Assembly: GCA_013339895.1 (NCBI GenBank)
Contig: JABACO010000015.1
Coordinates: forward strand, 6,653,180 to 6,717,179
Length of the DNA stretch: 64,000 nt
Source of the DNA: Ephydatia muelleri
Taxonomy: Eukaryota; Porifera; Demospongiae; Spongillida; Spongillidae
Direction: 5' to 3'
Shown here: positions 33,626-45,437 of the stretch, piece by piece
Position numbering within the stretch: the first letter of the stretch is position 1
How the letters are laid out: every line of letters begins with the position of its first letter
Notes under the pieces: generated by a model
Told to the model about the DNA's origin: nothing
The model's database searches: none
What the model saw: only the letters and a program-made list of their open reading frames with translations
Program-made: the position numbers and the translations under genes

Positions 33626-35065
33626 TCACACATGAATGATTTCTCCAGTTGATCCAGCGCCATCATCACTTTGGTTAGGTTGCCCCTCAACTTTGTCTGG
33701 GGCTTCAAGGAACAGTGGAGTCTCTGACGCTTGGTTCACATCTGGTGTGGTGTCGTGGGATGGGGATGTTTCACTACAAAGCTGACCAAAAATACGAACC
33801 TCAATAGTTAAGCAGTTCACTTATGAGAAATAACTTACAAGTGATAGAGATAATGAAGCTTTTCTCTGGCTGTGGGAAGACTTGGTTCTCCTTAATCTCC
33901 TACTCAGTCCAGAGAGAGGCATCAAAGCATTCTTGGGATAGTAAACGAATCCAGGGAGTGCAGACATCCAAAAGCACAGTTCCGAGTGTTCCAGTACCAG
34001 GATCATGTTTGGGGACAGCTTTACTATATTCAAGAAGTCATGCATGTCTGCAACAGTCAAGGACCTCAGCTGCTACCAAGAAGCAAAAGGATAGATGCAC
34101 ACCCATAGACATATAAATAAAGGGGCATAAATCAACACAGCACACATACCAAAATCAGTAATTTATATGCAATGCTTCACAGACTTGATTTGTACACATA
34201 TGTAATACATTTACCAGCAGCAATAAGCCCACACTTGGGCAAGAACAGGGTGCATGATGAGCGTATTAGAAAGGATACAGGCATAGCCAATAATGAGTCC
34301 TGCCAGGTTGGCCGTCACTGAGAACTCCCAGTAGCTCATTGCATAGCTTACAGCCAGAAGCAGCCATGGGTACAGCATCTTCGGTATGGTGAACAACCCA
34401 AAGACATTGTGGTTCTTGCCCTTAGTCACACCCAGGGCGAGAACCAGTATTCCGAATAGAATCCCGGAGAATCCGGGTAAACAGTTGTCCAAAACGGGCG
34501 GGTACACGAAAGAGATCACGTATTCGAGAAGCATTTGGATGAACGCGCACATGATGCTGAATACAAGTACGACATTGAGAAGGTACCAGGTTCCCAACTT
34601 CCCTTCCACCGTTCTGCCCACCGATGCTAGAAACAACACGTTGATGACGAGATGGAATGTGCTGGAGTGAAACGCTCCATAGGTGAACAATCTGTATACT
34701 GAAAGTAAGGGGGGGGGGGGGGGGGGGGGTGAACGAGGAGGGAAGGGGAGGGCACTGTATTACTCGAAGAGCCACAGTGCGTACGTGCCTTGGTAGTTGT
34801 GAAGGATGGCGGACGTGTTCAGGCACACCGTCGATACCTCGAAGAACGACATGGTGGCCACGGTGTACATGGCTACAAGGAACAACACCGTGCTGAACGT
34901 GGCCAAGGTAAAGACGTTGAACCACTCCACAGCCCTCAGAGGGAGGGTCATCAAGAACCTGACTGCACACCTCACCACGTTCAGAGCGCGTCCTAGGCAG
35001 GTGACAGCGGGAAGGAGTGCTTCTTCGCTCCTCTGGTCGGGCAAACAGCAACCCTGTTCGGACAT
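33626..35065 (-). CDS. Rhomboid-superfamily membrane protein, RHBDD2-like
   Basis: Four exons read on the minus strand: 34764-35065, 34215-34691, 33839-34064, 33626-33781; phases close to give 386 residues. Several membrane segments are visible. The block FTYGAFHSSTFHLVINVL, with a conserved GRTVEGKLGT stretch, and PWLLLAVSYAMSYWEF match the rhomboid core, best the RHBDD2 branch (a Golgi-linked, presumably inactive rhomboid). The serine motif survives as GFSG. The histidine expected in the sixth segment is replaced: TANLAGLIIG has N where active rhomboids have H. The C-terminal tail is hydrophilic and acidic. It starts 75 bp from GPN3 in the opposite direction. The subfamily name is less certain than the superfamily. 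Confidence 0.7.
34709..34728. repeat. Poly-G tract (poly-C in the rhomboid transcript)
   Basis: About 20 G on the plus strand. In the rhomboid pre-mRNA this is a C-run 15-20 bases upstream of the exon 2 acceptor, the place of the polypyrimidine tract. Confidence 0.9.
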
Positions 35066-35139
35066 AACTTTTTAAACTATTACCTCTTGTTATAAAATCA
35101 GCACCTGAAGGGTTAACACTTTATATTCACGTAATAACA
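35066..35139. promoter_or_regulatory. Bidirectional promoter, rhomboid/GPN3
   Basis: Only 74 bp separate the two opposite start codons. No TATA box is evident. Both leaders and the promoter must fit here or overlap the first exons. Confidence 0.55.
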
Positions 35140-38100
35140 ATGCGCTACGGGCAGCTCGTAGTGGGGCCAGCAGGAAGCGGAAAGGTAGAACTGGGTTTGT
35201 GCGTGTGTGACCTCGTTGAACTCTTTACCTCGGCTCTACGTGTAGTCTACGTACTGCAGCACGGTCGCGAAGTATTGCCAAGACGCGAAGAGAGCGGTGC
35301 ACGTGGTCAACCTGGACCCTGCGGCAGAGTACTTCGACTATCCCGTTGAGATTGGTAACCAAAGAAAGGAGATATTTGTGGATGTCTTTCGGACGTACGT
35401 CACGTGCTTTCCCTTAGACATAAGTGAACTTATCCGCGTGGATGATGTGATGGAAGACGAGGATCTGAAGCTAGGACCGAACGGGGGACTAGTCTTCTGT
35501 ATGGAGTGAGTCACGTAATGGCTAGCATATTGCAGTGGGGTTACTGGGTATGTGGTATGGAGTTCGAGTTATCAGCTAGGCGGCACAGTGTATGCAGTAT
35601 GCAGTATTGAGTTTGGAGACATTGTATGCACGTGCGGCTGGCTTTATGTATCCTAGTGGCAAGCATTGATCAGAATCAACCCCCACATGATGTCTAGTCC
35701 AACTTGTACACAGCATGTATATTTTACTTCCATGGTGTGTTGCCACAATTTGTAAACAGAAAATGGTGGGCATTAATACACAAATTAAACGTTAGGTAAC
35801 AATCTATGTGTATTGCTGGAATATCTCAGTTGTGAGCTTAATGCAAGCACCTATGATGGCTGCACTTTGAAAAATGACTGCATTTATGCATACAACTGAA
35901 ATTCTTACTTAATGTTCACCGCTCTGTGATCTGACATGTAGGGAACTTTCCCAGTAACGTTTCAATTATGTACCTTGATTCTTGTACCCAGTGGTCTTGT
36001 ACCTACCCAGTGGTCTTGTACCTACCCAGTGGTCTTGTACCTACCCAGTGGTCTTGTACCCAGTGGTCTTGTACCTACCCAGTGGTCTTGTACCTACCCA
36101 GTGGTCTTGTACCTACCCAGTGGTCTTGTACCTACCCAGTGGTCTTGTACCCAGTGGTCTTGTACCCAGTGGTCTTGTACCTACCCAGTGGTCTTGTACC
36201 TACCCAGTGGTCTTGTACCTACCCAGTGGTCTTGTACCCAGTGGTCTTGTACCTACCCAGTGGTCTTGTACCTACCCAGTGGTCTTGTACCTACCCAGTG
36301 GTCTTGTACCTACCCAGTGGTCTTGTACCCAGTGGTCTTGTACCTACCCAGTGGTCTTGTACCTACCCAGTGGTCTTGTACCCAGTGGTCTTGTACCTAC
36401 CCAGTGGTCTGTGCATAATCATTTTGTGGTTTGTATGCAATAAATAGTTAGTTTATTAACGATTTATTTGCACATCAATGAATTAAACTCATCTTTGCAT
36501 TCACGAAGTAATGATTAATTGTATTTAAAAGCAACTATTCTTTCTATCGATGCAATTACTTGGTTGCACATTGCGACTTACCTCAGTAAATCTTTTGTAA
36601 CCAGATACTTGGCTGAGAATATGGATTGGTTGGAGGAGCAGTTAGGTGATGATGATGATGACTACTTTCTATTTGACTGTCCAGGTACTGTAAGGAGGAG
36701 GAGGAGGGATATTGGGGGCATGGAGGAGGAGGAGGAGGAGGGATATTGGGGGCATGGAGGAGGAGGAGGGATATTGGGGGCATGGAGGAGGAGGAGGAGG
36801 GATATTGGGGGCATGGAGGAGGAGGAGGAGGGATATTGGGGGCATGGAGGAGGAGGAGGAGGGATATTGGGGGCATGGAGTAGAGACCTCATTGTAGATG
36901 GCCCTCATCCCAGAATGCATGTTGTGATTCTTTGAGGGGATGGGGCAGAGAGTGCAGGAAAAGGGTGTGTGTTTGTTACTAGAAAGACACTGGGAAGGGG
37001 AAAGTACCTAAAGATTCGAAACCACTTGCCATGTTGTTGGCCTATGTAGCTTTACGACTAGCATCGTGTCACTGCACCCCTACCTCCACCCTCCTACATC
37101 TCCACCCTCCTACATCTCACCCTTCCACCCCACACCTATGGTGTGAGCACCCCTTATGCCAGCACCTGACCTTTGAGCATTGTCGTTAACACGTCCCCAT
37201 ACACAATTACTACACATGTACACGTTTCATGTAGCATGGCCCACAGAGTTGCTGGCTTGACATTGTGAACTGTTTCAGAATTTATTACGACCTCATCATC
37301 GTCATCATTGTAGGGCAAATTGAGCTGTACACACACATTCCCGCCATGAGGCAGATCGTGGACACACTTCAGAACCGCTGGAATTTCAGGCTGTGTGTGG
37401 TGTTCCTGTTGGACTCGCAGTTTCTGGTTGAGGCCTCAAAGTTCTTTGCTGGGATGATGACCGCCCTTGCAACCATGGTAACGCTGGAGCTCCCCCACGT
37501 GAACGTGCTCTCCAAAGTGGATCTGCTGGACGCCAAGGCAAAGAAGGAGCTTGATAGGTGGGAGGGGAGACCCAACCCACTCCTTGTCACAGTCACCTGC
37601 ACATCCTGTCCTCTCCTCCCTTTATCACCTCTTCCATCTCTGCCCCTTCCCTCACCCCTCCTTCCCTTCCCTTCCTCCCTGCTTTTCCACAGGTACCTGG
37701 ATCCAGAGAGCTCAGATCTTCTCAGTGAGCTATCCAAGACCACAAACAAGAAGTATCACAAGTTAAACAAAGCCATTGCAGCCTTGGTAAGGGGAAAGCT
37801 CTTATCTCGCAACCATGTGTCCATATCAATTCATGGACATCAGAGGCATAACATAAATAAACTACCGTACTGTTCCTGAATATTCATGCATGATCCAATC
37901 TTCATGAAAGGGTATCATGAATGCGTCACGGTGTAAAATCGAAGGCCGTTCTATCACGAAAGTCAGATCACGATCATAGTAGTTTGCCACATGAATTATA
38001 AAAAAGGTTAACGTAGTTAGACATAGTTAATTGTGGGGATTCCTCCCCCAGTCACGTGTTCACACTACAAGCCAGGCAGTTAACAGTTACCCTTTTAAAA

Positions 38101-39098
38101 AAAAAAATTTTGACGTTACAAATATATCTTGATAACTACGTATGGGATCATTTCCGCGAAAAGGGACCTAGCGCTTACATTATAAAATTTCCACTGCGTG
38201 CAATAGAAATGTAACACTTGCATTGAAATGTATGGCTATTTAAAAATTCAGTGCCTTACAGCTCCATGACAGATACTCCGATTCTCAGTGTGTAAGAAGC
38301 AATGTGTAGGGGACATTTCAGACTTACAGAATATTAATAAATTTGAAATCTTGAAAGAACATGTTAGGTCCCTTTTTGCAGAAATGATCCCATATACTAA
38401 TGAATACACATATACATATGCATAAAAGTGTTAATGAATGATGTCAGATGACTCATTTTTAAAAGCATCCATGATGATGATGATGATGCATGATCTGCCA
38501 CACCCACACCATGGGTGGAGGTGGACACACTACCTTTCCCCACAGGGGATGTGGCACATGCCAAATGTCAATCCTCTTATTGTCACTTCTCTCGTAAGGC
38601 ACAGTTTAGTGCTGTGATTCTAAGATTGTGATCGATAGATTTGCGGTTAATAACTGGTGAACGGTTTCATGAATAATTGGGTCATGTTGAATTAAAAACT
38701 GCTTGAAAACGATCACAAAATATTTGAGATCATGAATATTTGGAAACAAACTTGTATTTGGTAATATTTGGTATGTACCTGATGATGATGGGTACTTGAC
38801 TAGTAACTTTGATAGTTAAGTGCTAGTTTATTGGAAAATGATTAATTCTTGATAACTAACATTAATTAGCTATTTTGTAAATTAAAATGTTACATAATTG
38901 ATTATCAAGCTAATGAGTAGTTTTTTGGTTAATAGATTGATGATTACAGTTTAGTGCAGTTCATGGCTCTGGATATCAGTGATGAAGAGTCAGTGACCAA
39001 CATTGTGCTGCAAGTGGACCTGGCTATCCAGTATGGGGAAGATCTGGATGTCAAGGTTCCTAAGGTGAGGGACGTTTAACCCCTTGGCAACATTGCAT

Positions 39099-39137
<39 letters not shown>

Positions 39138-39209
39138 TTTCTCTAGTTGGAGAGGGATGAAATGGGTGAAGATGACGATACCTTTGATCTCATGTCTGAG
39201 AGAGACTAG
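35140..39209 (+). CDS. GPN3: GPN-loop GTPase 3
   Basis: Eight exons: 35140-35184, 35246-35354, 35418-35505, 36605-36684, 37314-37557, 37693-37786, 38936-39064, 39147-39209, giving 283 residues against 284 in human GPN3. Walker A GPAGSGKSTYC bridges exons 1 and 2 (residues 9-19). [11 protein letters not shown] and the family-defining GPN loop (GPNGGLVF) follow, then [15 protein letters not shown] and the base-recognition region [11 protein letters not shown]3 with GPN1 helps assemble RNA polymerase II and bring it into the nucleus. The C-terminus is the usual acidic tail. Introns 3 and 4 carry minisatellites and the last intron a 38-base C-run directly before its acceptor. Confidence 0.95.
35984..36413. 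repeat. 19/15-bp mixed minisatellite
   Basis: Units GGTCTTGTACCTACCCAGT (19 bp) alternate irregularly with a shortened GGTCTTGTACCCAGT (15 bp), in intron 3 of GPN3. Confidence 0.95.
36697..36885. repeat. GGA-rich minisatellite in GPN3 intron 4
   Basis: Units of a GGAGGAGGAGG run followed by GATATTGGGGGCAT, with variable GGA number, starting about 10 bp after the exon 4 donor. Confidence 0.95.
39100..39137. repeat. Poly-C tract of about 38 bases at a 3' splice site
   Basis: The C-run is followed by TTTCTCTAG, the acceptor of the last GPN3 exon, so it forms the polypyrimidine tract. Confidence 0.95.
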
Positions 39210-39312
39210 CCCATCTGTTGGCAGTTGTGTGTGTATGGTGTTTGTCCTTCATTACTGTCTGTACCTAAGGATCACTATAGACATTTACTTTTGTGTTCAA
39301 GCGGTTTGAGTT

Positions 39313-39662
39313 TGGAATGCATTGCACAGTACTGGAGTGTGGAATGCATTGCACAGTACTGCAGTGTGGAATGCATTGCACAGTACTGCAGTGCAGAATG
39401 CATTGCACAGTACTGCAGTGTGGAATGCATTGCACAGTACTGCAGTGTGGAATGCATTGCACAGTACTGCAGTGTGGAATGCATTGCACAGTACTGCAGT
39501 GTGGAATGCATTGCACAGTACTGCAGTGTGGAATGCATTGCACAGTACTGGAGTGTGGAATGCATTGCACAGTACTGCAGTGTGGAATGCATTGCACAGT
39601 ACTGCAGTGCAGAATGCATTGCACAGTACTGCAGTGTGGAATGCATTGCACAGTACTGGAGT
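39313..39662. repeat. 27-bp minisatellite
   Basis: About 13 units built on TGGAATGCATTGCACAGTAC plus TGCAGTG, 100 bp after the GPN3 stop codon and so possibly in its 3' UTR. The unit contains TGCAATGCATT-like palindromic sequence, giving long frames on both strands. Confidence 0.95.
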
Positions 39663-39947
39663 TTACACGTAAAGTGGTCCGTTAGGTTACCAATGAGTCG
39701 AATTAACACTAGTGATGTAAGTTTAAATGCAACTCGATGTAAGTCACTCAACAAAGGCCTGCAATTGGGGGGGGGGGGGAAGAAAACAAAGCACAGCCAA
39801 TTTACACTGAGACGTAACTTACATGCGAATGCGAACTACCACAGTGTGTGTACAGCATCAAGGACTTGGTACATTTGTTTTGTGTTGCTAAATAGGATGA
39901 TAATCTCATCTGCAGCACTGGTTCCTCAGGCACCAAATGACTCCCAT

Positions 39948-40222
39948 ATAAGGCATGCACATCTATCTCTCACATATATGGGGCATGCACATCCACCTCT
40001 CCCATATAAGGCATGCACATCCACCTCTCCCATATAAGGCATGCACATCCACCTCTCCCATATAAGGCATGCACGCCCACCTCTCCCATATAAGGCATGC
40101 ACGTCCACCTCTCCCATATAAGGCATGCACATCCACCTCTCCCATATAAGGCATGCACGCCCACCTCTCCCATATAAGGCATGCACATCCACCTCTCCCA
40201 TATAAGGCATGCACATCCAGCT
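39948..40222. repeat. 28-bp minisatellite
   Basis: About ten units starting CTCCCATATAAGGCATGCAC followed by ATCCACCT or GCCCACCT. Each unit carries a TATAAG string, but the array shows no sign of being a promoter. Confidence 0.95.
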
Positions 40223-40440
40223 CCTTCCATTTAGCCTCAATTTGTTTACTGACACTATATTTTGTAACCCATACAAATGTGGACTGTTTATATCACAATA
40301 CGAATTCTACAATGAATTAGTGGATTACCTGTTACGCAATGCATTATGCACAATCATGAGTATGTCTTGTGCAACTTTTGGATTTGTCATTCAACATCAT
40401 GGAATAAGATGAAGAAGCCATTAACACCACAAAATATGAG

Positions 40441-40755
40441 CAGTATTAGTAGAACACCTCCTCCTATTGGGCCTCCAATGATTGCAGTATCAGTAGAACA
40501 CCTCCTCCTATTGGGCCTCCAATGATTGCAGTATCAGTAGAACACCTCCTCCTATTGGGCCTCCAATGGTTGCAGTATCAGTAGAACACCTCCTCCTATT
40601 GGGCCTCCAATGGTTGCAGTATCAGTAGAACACCTCCTCCTATTGGGCCTCCAATGATTGCAGTATCAGTAGAACACCTCCTCCTATTGGGCCTCCAATG
40701 ATTGCAGTATCAGTAGAACACCTCCTCCTATTGGGCCTCCAATGATTGCAGTGAC
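40441..40755. repeat. 44-bp tandem repeat, seven units
   Basis: Units begin AGTATCAGTAGAACACCTCC and end CCAATGATTGC or CCAATGGTTGC. Confidence 0.95.
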
Positions 40756-41823
40756 AGGATACTGAAAATAGTACATTTTGTTATGATATTCCGTGGCATG
40801 TAAAACTGATGCAAATATACTCATAGCATACTGGATAGTATAATATTCAAGTTAAGCCAAATATTTTAATTTGACCACTATCATCCTTGTCCATAGTTGA
40901 CAAGCATACTTCCATGAATTTGTACTCATCTCTAATTCTGTAAACGAAAAGGGTATTGGGTGTGGCCAGATTACCGCAAGATCGGGCCACGCGCAACTAA
41001 GGACATACCGTTATTAACTCGAATATACAAACTGCATTAAAGACAGACACCGTACCTACCTCGCGATAATGAACGCGGCATTTCTCTGCAACGCTAAATA
41101 GGTACATGCAGGAACTGATAGAATGGCTTACTTCTTCGGTGTTATAATGGAAGATGGAGGTAAAATGGAAGTGTGCGAACACCGCCACAAACGTTACTGT
41201 GTTAGTACGATTCAGCGAGCAGCTGTGACAGCCACGAGTGTAGAAAACCCATCGGTGGCAATGCCTGACGCGAGCACTGAGATATTAAAGCTCGCTGTCT
41301 CCAGGTAATAAATAGTAATGTTACGCACAGTGCTAAATGTAAATTTGTCATCTTTGTCTGCGGTGACAGAAACTACAAATGTATCCATCCTCCGGGCCAT
41401 AGTTGTGCAGGAGAAGGGTACAATTTTTTTCTTTCACCAGGCAATAGCATAAGAGGATACGCATCATTGCCTGCAGGGATTGTGTAAGATTCAATTATAA
41501 ATTATTCGCATTTCATTAAATACCTGGAGTAAATTCAATGTCCGATGGACGAATATTGTACTTCCAATCCGCGACAAATAGTTTGACAAGTGCTGACAGT
41601 GCAGCACTGTACTGCACAGTACTCGATATTCGTGGCCAACCTCTCGAATATCCCACCTCTTGATTCCAATGTCTAGAGGATAACAGCCTGGACTCGCCCC
41701 ATTGAAATCAATTGCACAAGTGAGTCGTTTCTCGTTTCCAACCCCTCAAATATATCAGCTCTGCGTAAATTTAGGTTGTCCAAGTCAGACTCTGAGAGAT
41801 GATGTTTATCAATATCTAGTCTT
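40756..41823. other. Upstream region of PEX13, no gene seen
   Basis: A 61-codon frame at 41123-41308 starts with ATG but shows no domain and no conserved neighbour. Its GGTAATAA end could be a splice donor. Not enough to call a gene. Confidence 0.4.
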
Positions 41824-41862
41824 GTACCCAGACCAACATTACGTAATGGTTGGTCTGGGTAC
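41824..41862. repeat. Hairpin of the GTACCCAGACC family before PEX13
   Basis: GTACCCAGACCAACATT faces AATGGTTGGTCTGGGTAC around ACGT, a near-perfect 39-bp hairpin ending 37 bp before the PEX13 start codon. The arm is the terminal motif of the MITEs at 19089 and 62236, so this is probably a collapsed MITE. Confidence 0.75.
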
Positions 41863-41899
41863 GGGTTATTTACGTTCGCACGTGCGTATTCGTTCCTGA

Positions 41900-43006
41900 A
41901 TGGCTACGCCTTTAAAACCGTGGGAGCGTACTAGTACAAGGAGAAGCGTGCCCACCAGCGGCACTTCAGAAAGGCCTTCAGACGAAATTCTAGTGCCCCG
42001 CGGAGCTCCCACCATTCCCCCTCGACCCCCTCTTACAGCCCCCACTTCTTCGGGAACGAGCACTTGTAGCGTGTACACCCCAAGCTATGCCTCATCGTAT
42101 CCCATGACCCGATACCCCTCCTACGGCTACCAGCCGTACGGAGGGGGGTACAGTCAGTATGGCGGTTACGGTGGTGCAGGATACGGCACCAGCTACGGCA
42201 GCACAGGGTACGGCAGCCAGCAACCCCCTCCAGCGTTCGTGCGTCAGGCCGAGGAAAGGTCGAGAACCGCGTTTCAGTCGGTGGAGTCCGTCGTGGGGGC
42301 GGTGGCCTCCGTCTCCATGATGCTGGAGTCCACCTACTTCGCGGTCCACAGTTGCTTCCGCGCGCTTCTGGGCGTCGCCCACCACTTCGACACCCTGAGG
42401 AATCACGTGTGGAGCGTCCTGACCAGCATCGCCCTGCTTAGGAAGCTCCGCCTCTTCCTACTGTGGCTGCTGGCCAAGCTCCGCCTACGACGCGCCTCCG
42501 CGGCGGGAGAAACGTGGGAAGAACTGGTTTCTGCACAATCCCAGCAACAGCAGCAGCCAGGTCAAGGGTCTGCCGTCCTGTGGCCCGTTCTCACCTTCTT
42601 TGGCGTCGTGTTTGGGGTTCCCTGGTTGCTATGGAAACTGATGTCCCAAGTGGCGCAGCCTGACGACCTGCCAGAGCAGCAGAGGGTGTGGCAACAGCAG
42701 GGGGAGGGGCAGCTGACGGCCAGGGCCCTGTACAGCTACCAGGGGGTCAGGAGTGATGAGCTAAGCTTCTCGGCAGGGGATGAGCTCACAGTTGCCCCAC
42801 AGCAGCTGCAACCCCAGCTCCCCGGGTGGATTTTGGCGGGGATGAACAGGCAGTCTGGGCTCGTGCCTGCTAATTACGTGGAGATCCTTCCTGGAAGGTC
42901 ACCCAGTGGGGAAGTGGGTCACAAGGTGCAGGGGGAGAAGAAGAAGGAGGAGGAGGAGGGGGCATCGCACCGTACAATAGACGAAGAGAGTAGTTTGACA
43001 GATTAA
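41900..43006 (+). CDS. PEX13: Peroxisomal membrane docking protein PEX13
   Basis: One uninterrupted exon of 368 residues. PEX13 sits in the peroxisomal membrane and docks the import receptors PEX5 and PEX7. It opens with the family's KPWE motif (residues 6-9). A Tyr/Gly-rich stretch lies at about 65-106, the conserved FVRQAEERSRTAFQSVES at 113-130, a hydrophobic segment at about 226-248 (VLWPVLTFFGVVFGVPWLLW), and an SH3 domain at about 272-331 (ALYSYQ, ELSFSAGDEL, GWILAG, GLVPANYVEIL). The tail is Lys/Glu-rich. It has no introns, although every other recognised gene in the window is split. A hairpin MITE remnant sits immediately upstream. Confidence 0.95.
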   Translation: MATPLKPWERTSTRRSVPTSGTSERPSDEILVPRGAPTIPPRPPLTAPTSSGTSTCSVYTPSYASSYPMTRYPSYGYQPYGGGYSQYGGYGGAGYGTSYGSTGYGSQQPPPAFVRQAEERSRTAFQSVESVVGAVASVSMMLESTYFAVHSCFRALLGVAHHFDTLRNHVWSVLTSIALLRKLRLFLLWLLAKLRLRRASAAGETWEELVSAQSQQQQQPGQGSAVLWPVLTFFGVVFGVPWLLWKLMSQVAQPDDLPEQQRVWQQQGEGQLTARALYSYQGVRSDELSFSAGDELTVAPQQLQPQLPGWILAGMNRQSGLVPANYVEILPGRSPSGEVGHKVQGEKKKEEEEGASHRTIDEESSLTD

Positions 43007-43226
43007 TGGAAATTGGAAAGCACTGAGGTTGGTTGTGGTGCATACGTGTATGTAATGATTCATTGATAGCACAAAACACGCACGCATGCATGCAATTCAA
43101 ATGTTCATTTTTGTAAGCCCTGCTGTTATGTGGAGGCATGGTCTCTTTCTGCGTTCTCTCCGTGACATACTGTGTGTGGCACAACATTGTATGATAAGTA
43201 AATTACTAGATAAATCCAGGGTTAAA

Positions 43227-45402
43227 TCATGACATATTGGGTTTGGAAATTGACACAATTTGCTCACATAAATTTGCTGCTTCTGTGAAGCGCTCAAATA
43301 TTCTTATCCAGATGTCTTGGGCATCTTTGTTTGTCAGGTGAGTAGGAGAGAACGGTCTTGCTGCAATGTGTTCCTCTCCCACACTCTCAGACACACTGGC
43401 GTGCAGTTTGAACTAAGAGGGAGATGGTGGACGGGGAAGGGGGGGGGGGGGGTTACCTTGTCATAGCTCTTGGCCCTACCAAAGCAGCATGATGTCTGCT
43501 ACCAGTGAAGCTGCTAGTCGCCGATAACTGACTAGTGATGATGGTTTTCTGGGCAAAATAAAATGTATCATTTTCCTACTGATTCCCCATCCCCACCTCT
43601 CTTCCCCCAAAATCCGCCCCACCTTTGGTCTGGTGTCCCTTACAAGGGGTGTGGCCACAGCGCTCAGACTATTTGTCTCCGATAGACTGCTGGCTGAGTG
43701 CTCGACTATAGGTCCCAGGGACTGCAAGAAAGAAGATTCACTGTGAACCCTATACGACCAGTTTTCCACGTGTCTGTATCATATCCGTGAATCACCCCAA
43801 ATGTACAGATACCATTGGATACCATTGGAAATCATGTCCGCCTTACGGCTGAATCACTTCCATTAGGTAGAGTAAAACTGGCCATGCAGATGACGACCAG
43901 TGTCCATCTTACCCTCCTCGTTGCCTTTGCATTCCTTGGTGGAAGCTCAGAGGCCTCTCCTCTTGGCTGGTCAAAATGCCTCCCCTATATATATTGTCCT
44001 CTTAGGTGGGCTGGGGAGGAGAGGGAAGGGGCTTACCCGAGCCAGGGCTGACTCCAACTGCCGTTGTTTCAGTTTCAGTTCTTCCTCCATTTCTGATATC
44101 CTCCTGGTACTGAAAGGGGTGGGAGCAATGTGGTGGGACAGAAATGGATAATGACTAACAGGGCAACTCTGTCAGTGGAAGTCATAAGAGAGTGTGAGGT
44201 GCTAACGGGTGTCATTTGAGGCTCCGATGCCCTCAACACAGGGTGACGAGTGTCAGATGTCCCCGCCTGTGGCCCCTCCCTCCTGTCTGATGGGCCAGAC
44301 GTAACTTGGCCTCCTTGTAAAATGGCAGACAGTGTAGGCAGAAATCTGTGTGCAATCTGTGGGATAGGGGAGTCAGGACCAGGAATGTGCTTCAGAACAC
44401 AGGTGGCATGCGTGGTGCACAACAGTGAATAATATTACCAGAACTGTATAGTCTATTTGCATCTTTTAGTCTTTTTGTAACTGTTACAAAACATCTCTCA
44501 GCACCTGAATATGTTTATATTTAGGTACCGTAACTAAATACACATGCAAGTTACAAAGAGCTGTAATGATTCACAACCCATTTCACTACCTCTTTCTGGA
44601 ATTGCCAAACAGTAAGTTGCTGAGAATCTTCCATAAGCACCTTCTCCAAGTCTTGGTGCTGACATCGTAACAAGGAACAAATGAAGCACTGTTTGTGTTA
44701 AACATGCTGTCTGGTAATAACAGTGGACAATCGATTGTCTGCCTTGAAATACCATGCACGTACATGTATATACACACACAACATACATATAGCATTCACG
44801 CACAGACACCCACATGTACGAACACAACACACTTCCACACAAGTACAAAACACAAGCATGCCTTACAAGAGTGCAAGACATCAGCTTCTCTCTCAGCAAG
44901 ATGAGCCACGTGGCTGTGATGTAGGGCAGGCACTGATAGCCCATGGTGTCCATACCGATGAAGCACTGATCCCAAATGAAGCACAGCACATCCATGGACA
45001 CATCTCCTACCAGGGCAAGGCTAATTGTCATTCTGGGTATCCTAAGGAGTTGAGGCAAACCTACCTACAAACATCCTTTGAATAAAAGGCTGAATCAGGT
45101 TCTTCAGTCTCTTTCGTGCAGACCCTGTCTCACGATGTAGCATCGAGGAGAGGAAGTGGCGAAGGGAAGGGTCCTCACTGGAGAGAAGGTGCTTCACTTG
45201 GGTCTCAAATTCATCCAAAGCTTCAATGGCTGCCTAGGGAGGTTTTATTTAAGGTGAAGAGGAGGGGGTGGGAGAGGGATGGGGATGTGGAGGAGGTGAG
45301 AGGTAGGAGGTGGGTAATATGTAAGATGTATACTCTGGCTCCCATTTACATTAATTATTATCACCTAGACCTAACCTCCCTGCCTCATCAAAGCAGCTGC
45401 AT

Positions 45403-45437
<35 letters not shown>

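Noticed and set aside
41123..41308. 61-codon ATG frame upstream of PEX13
   Set aside because: No recognisable domain or partner exon; a frame of this length occurs often by chance.
44534..45058. 174-codon minus-strand frame as one exon of the TBC-like gene
   Set aside because: It covers parts of two real exons and the introns between. Splicing at 45006, 44867 and 44658 keeps phase, whereas the continuous frame contains TG-rich intron translation.
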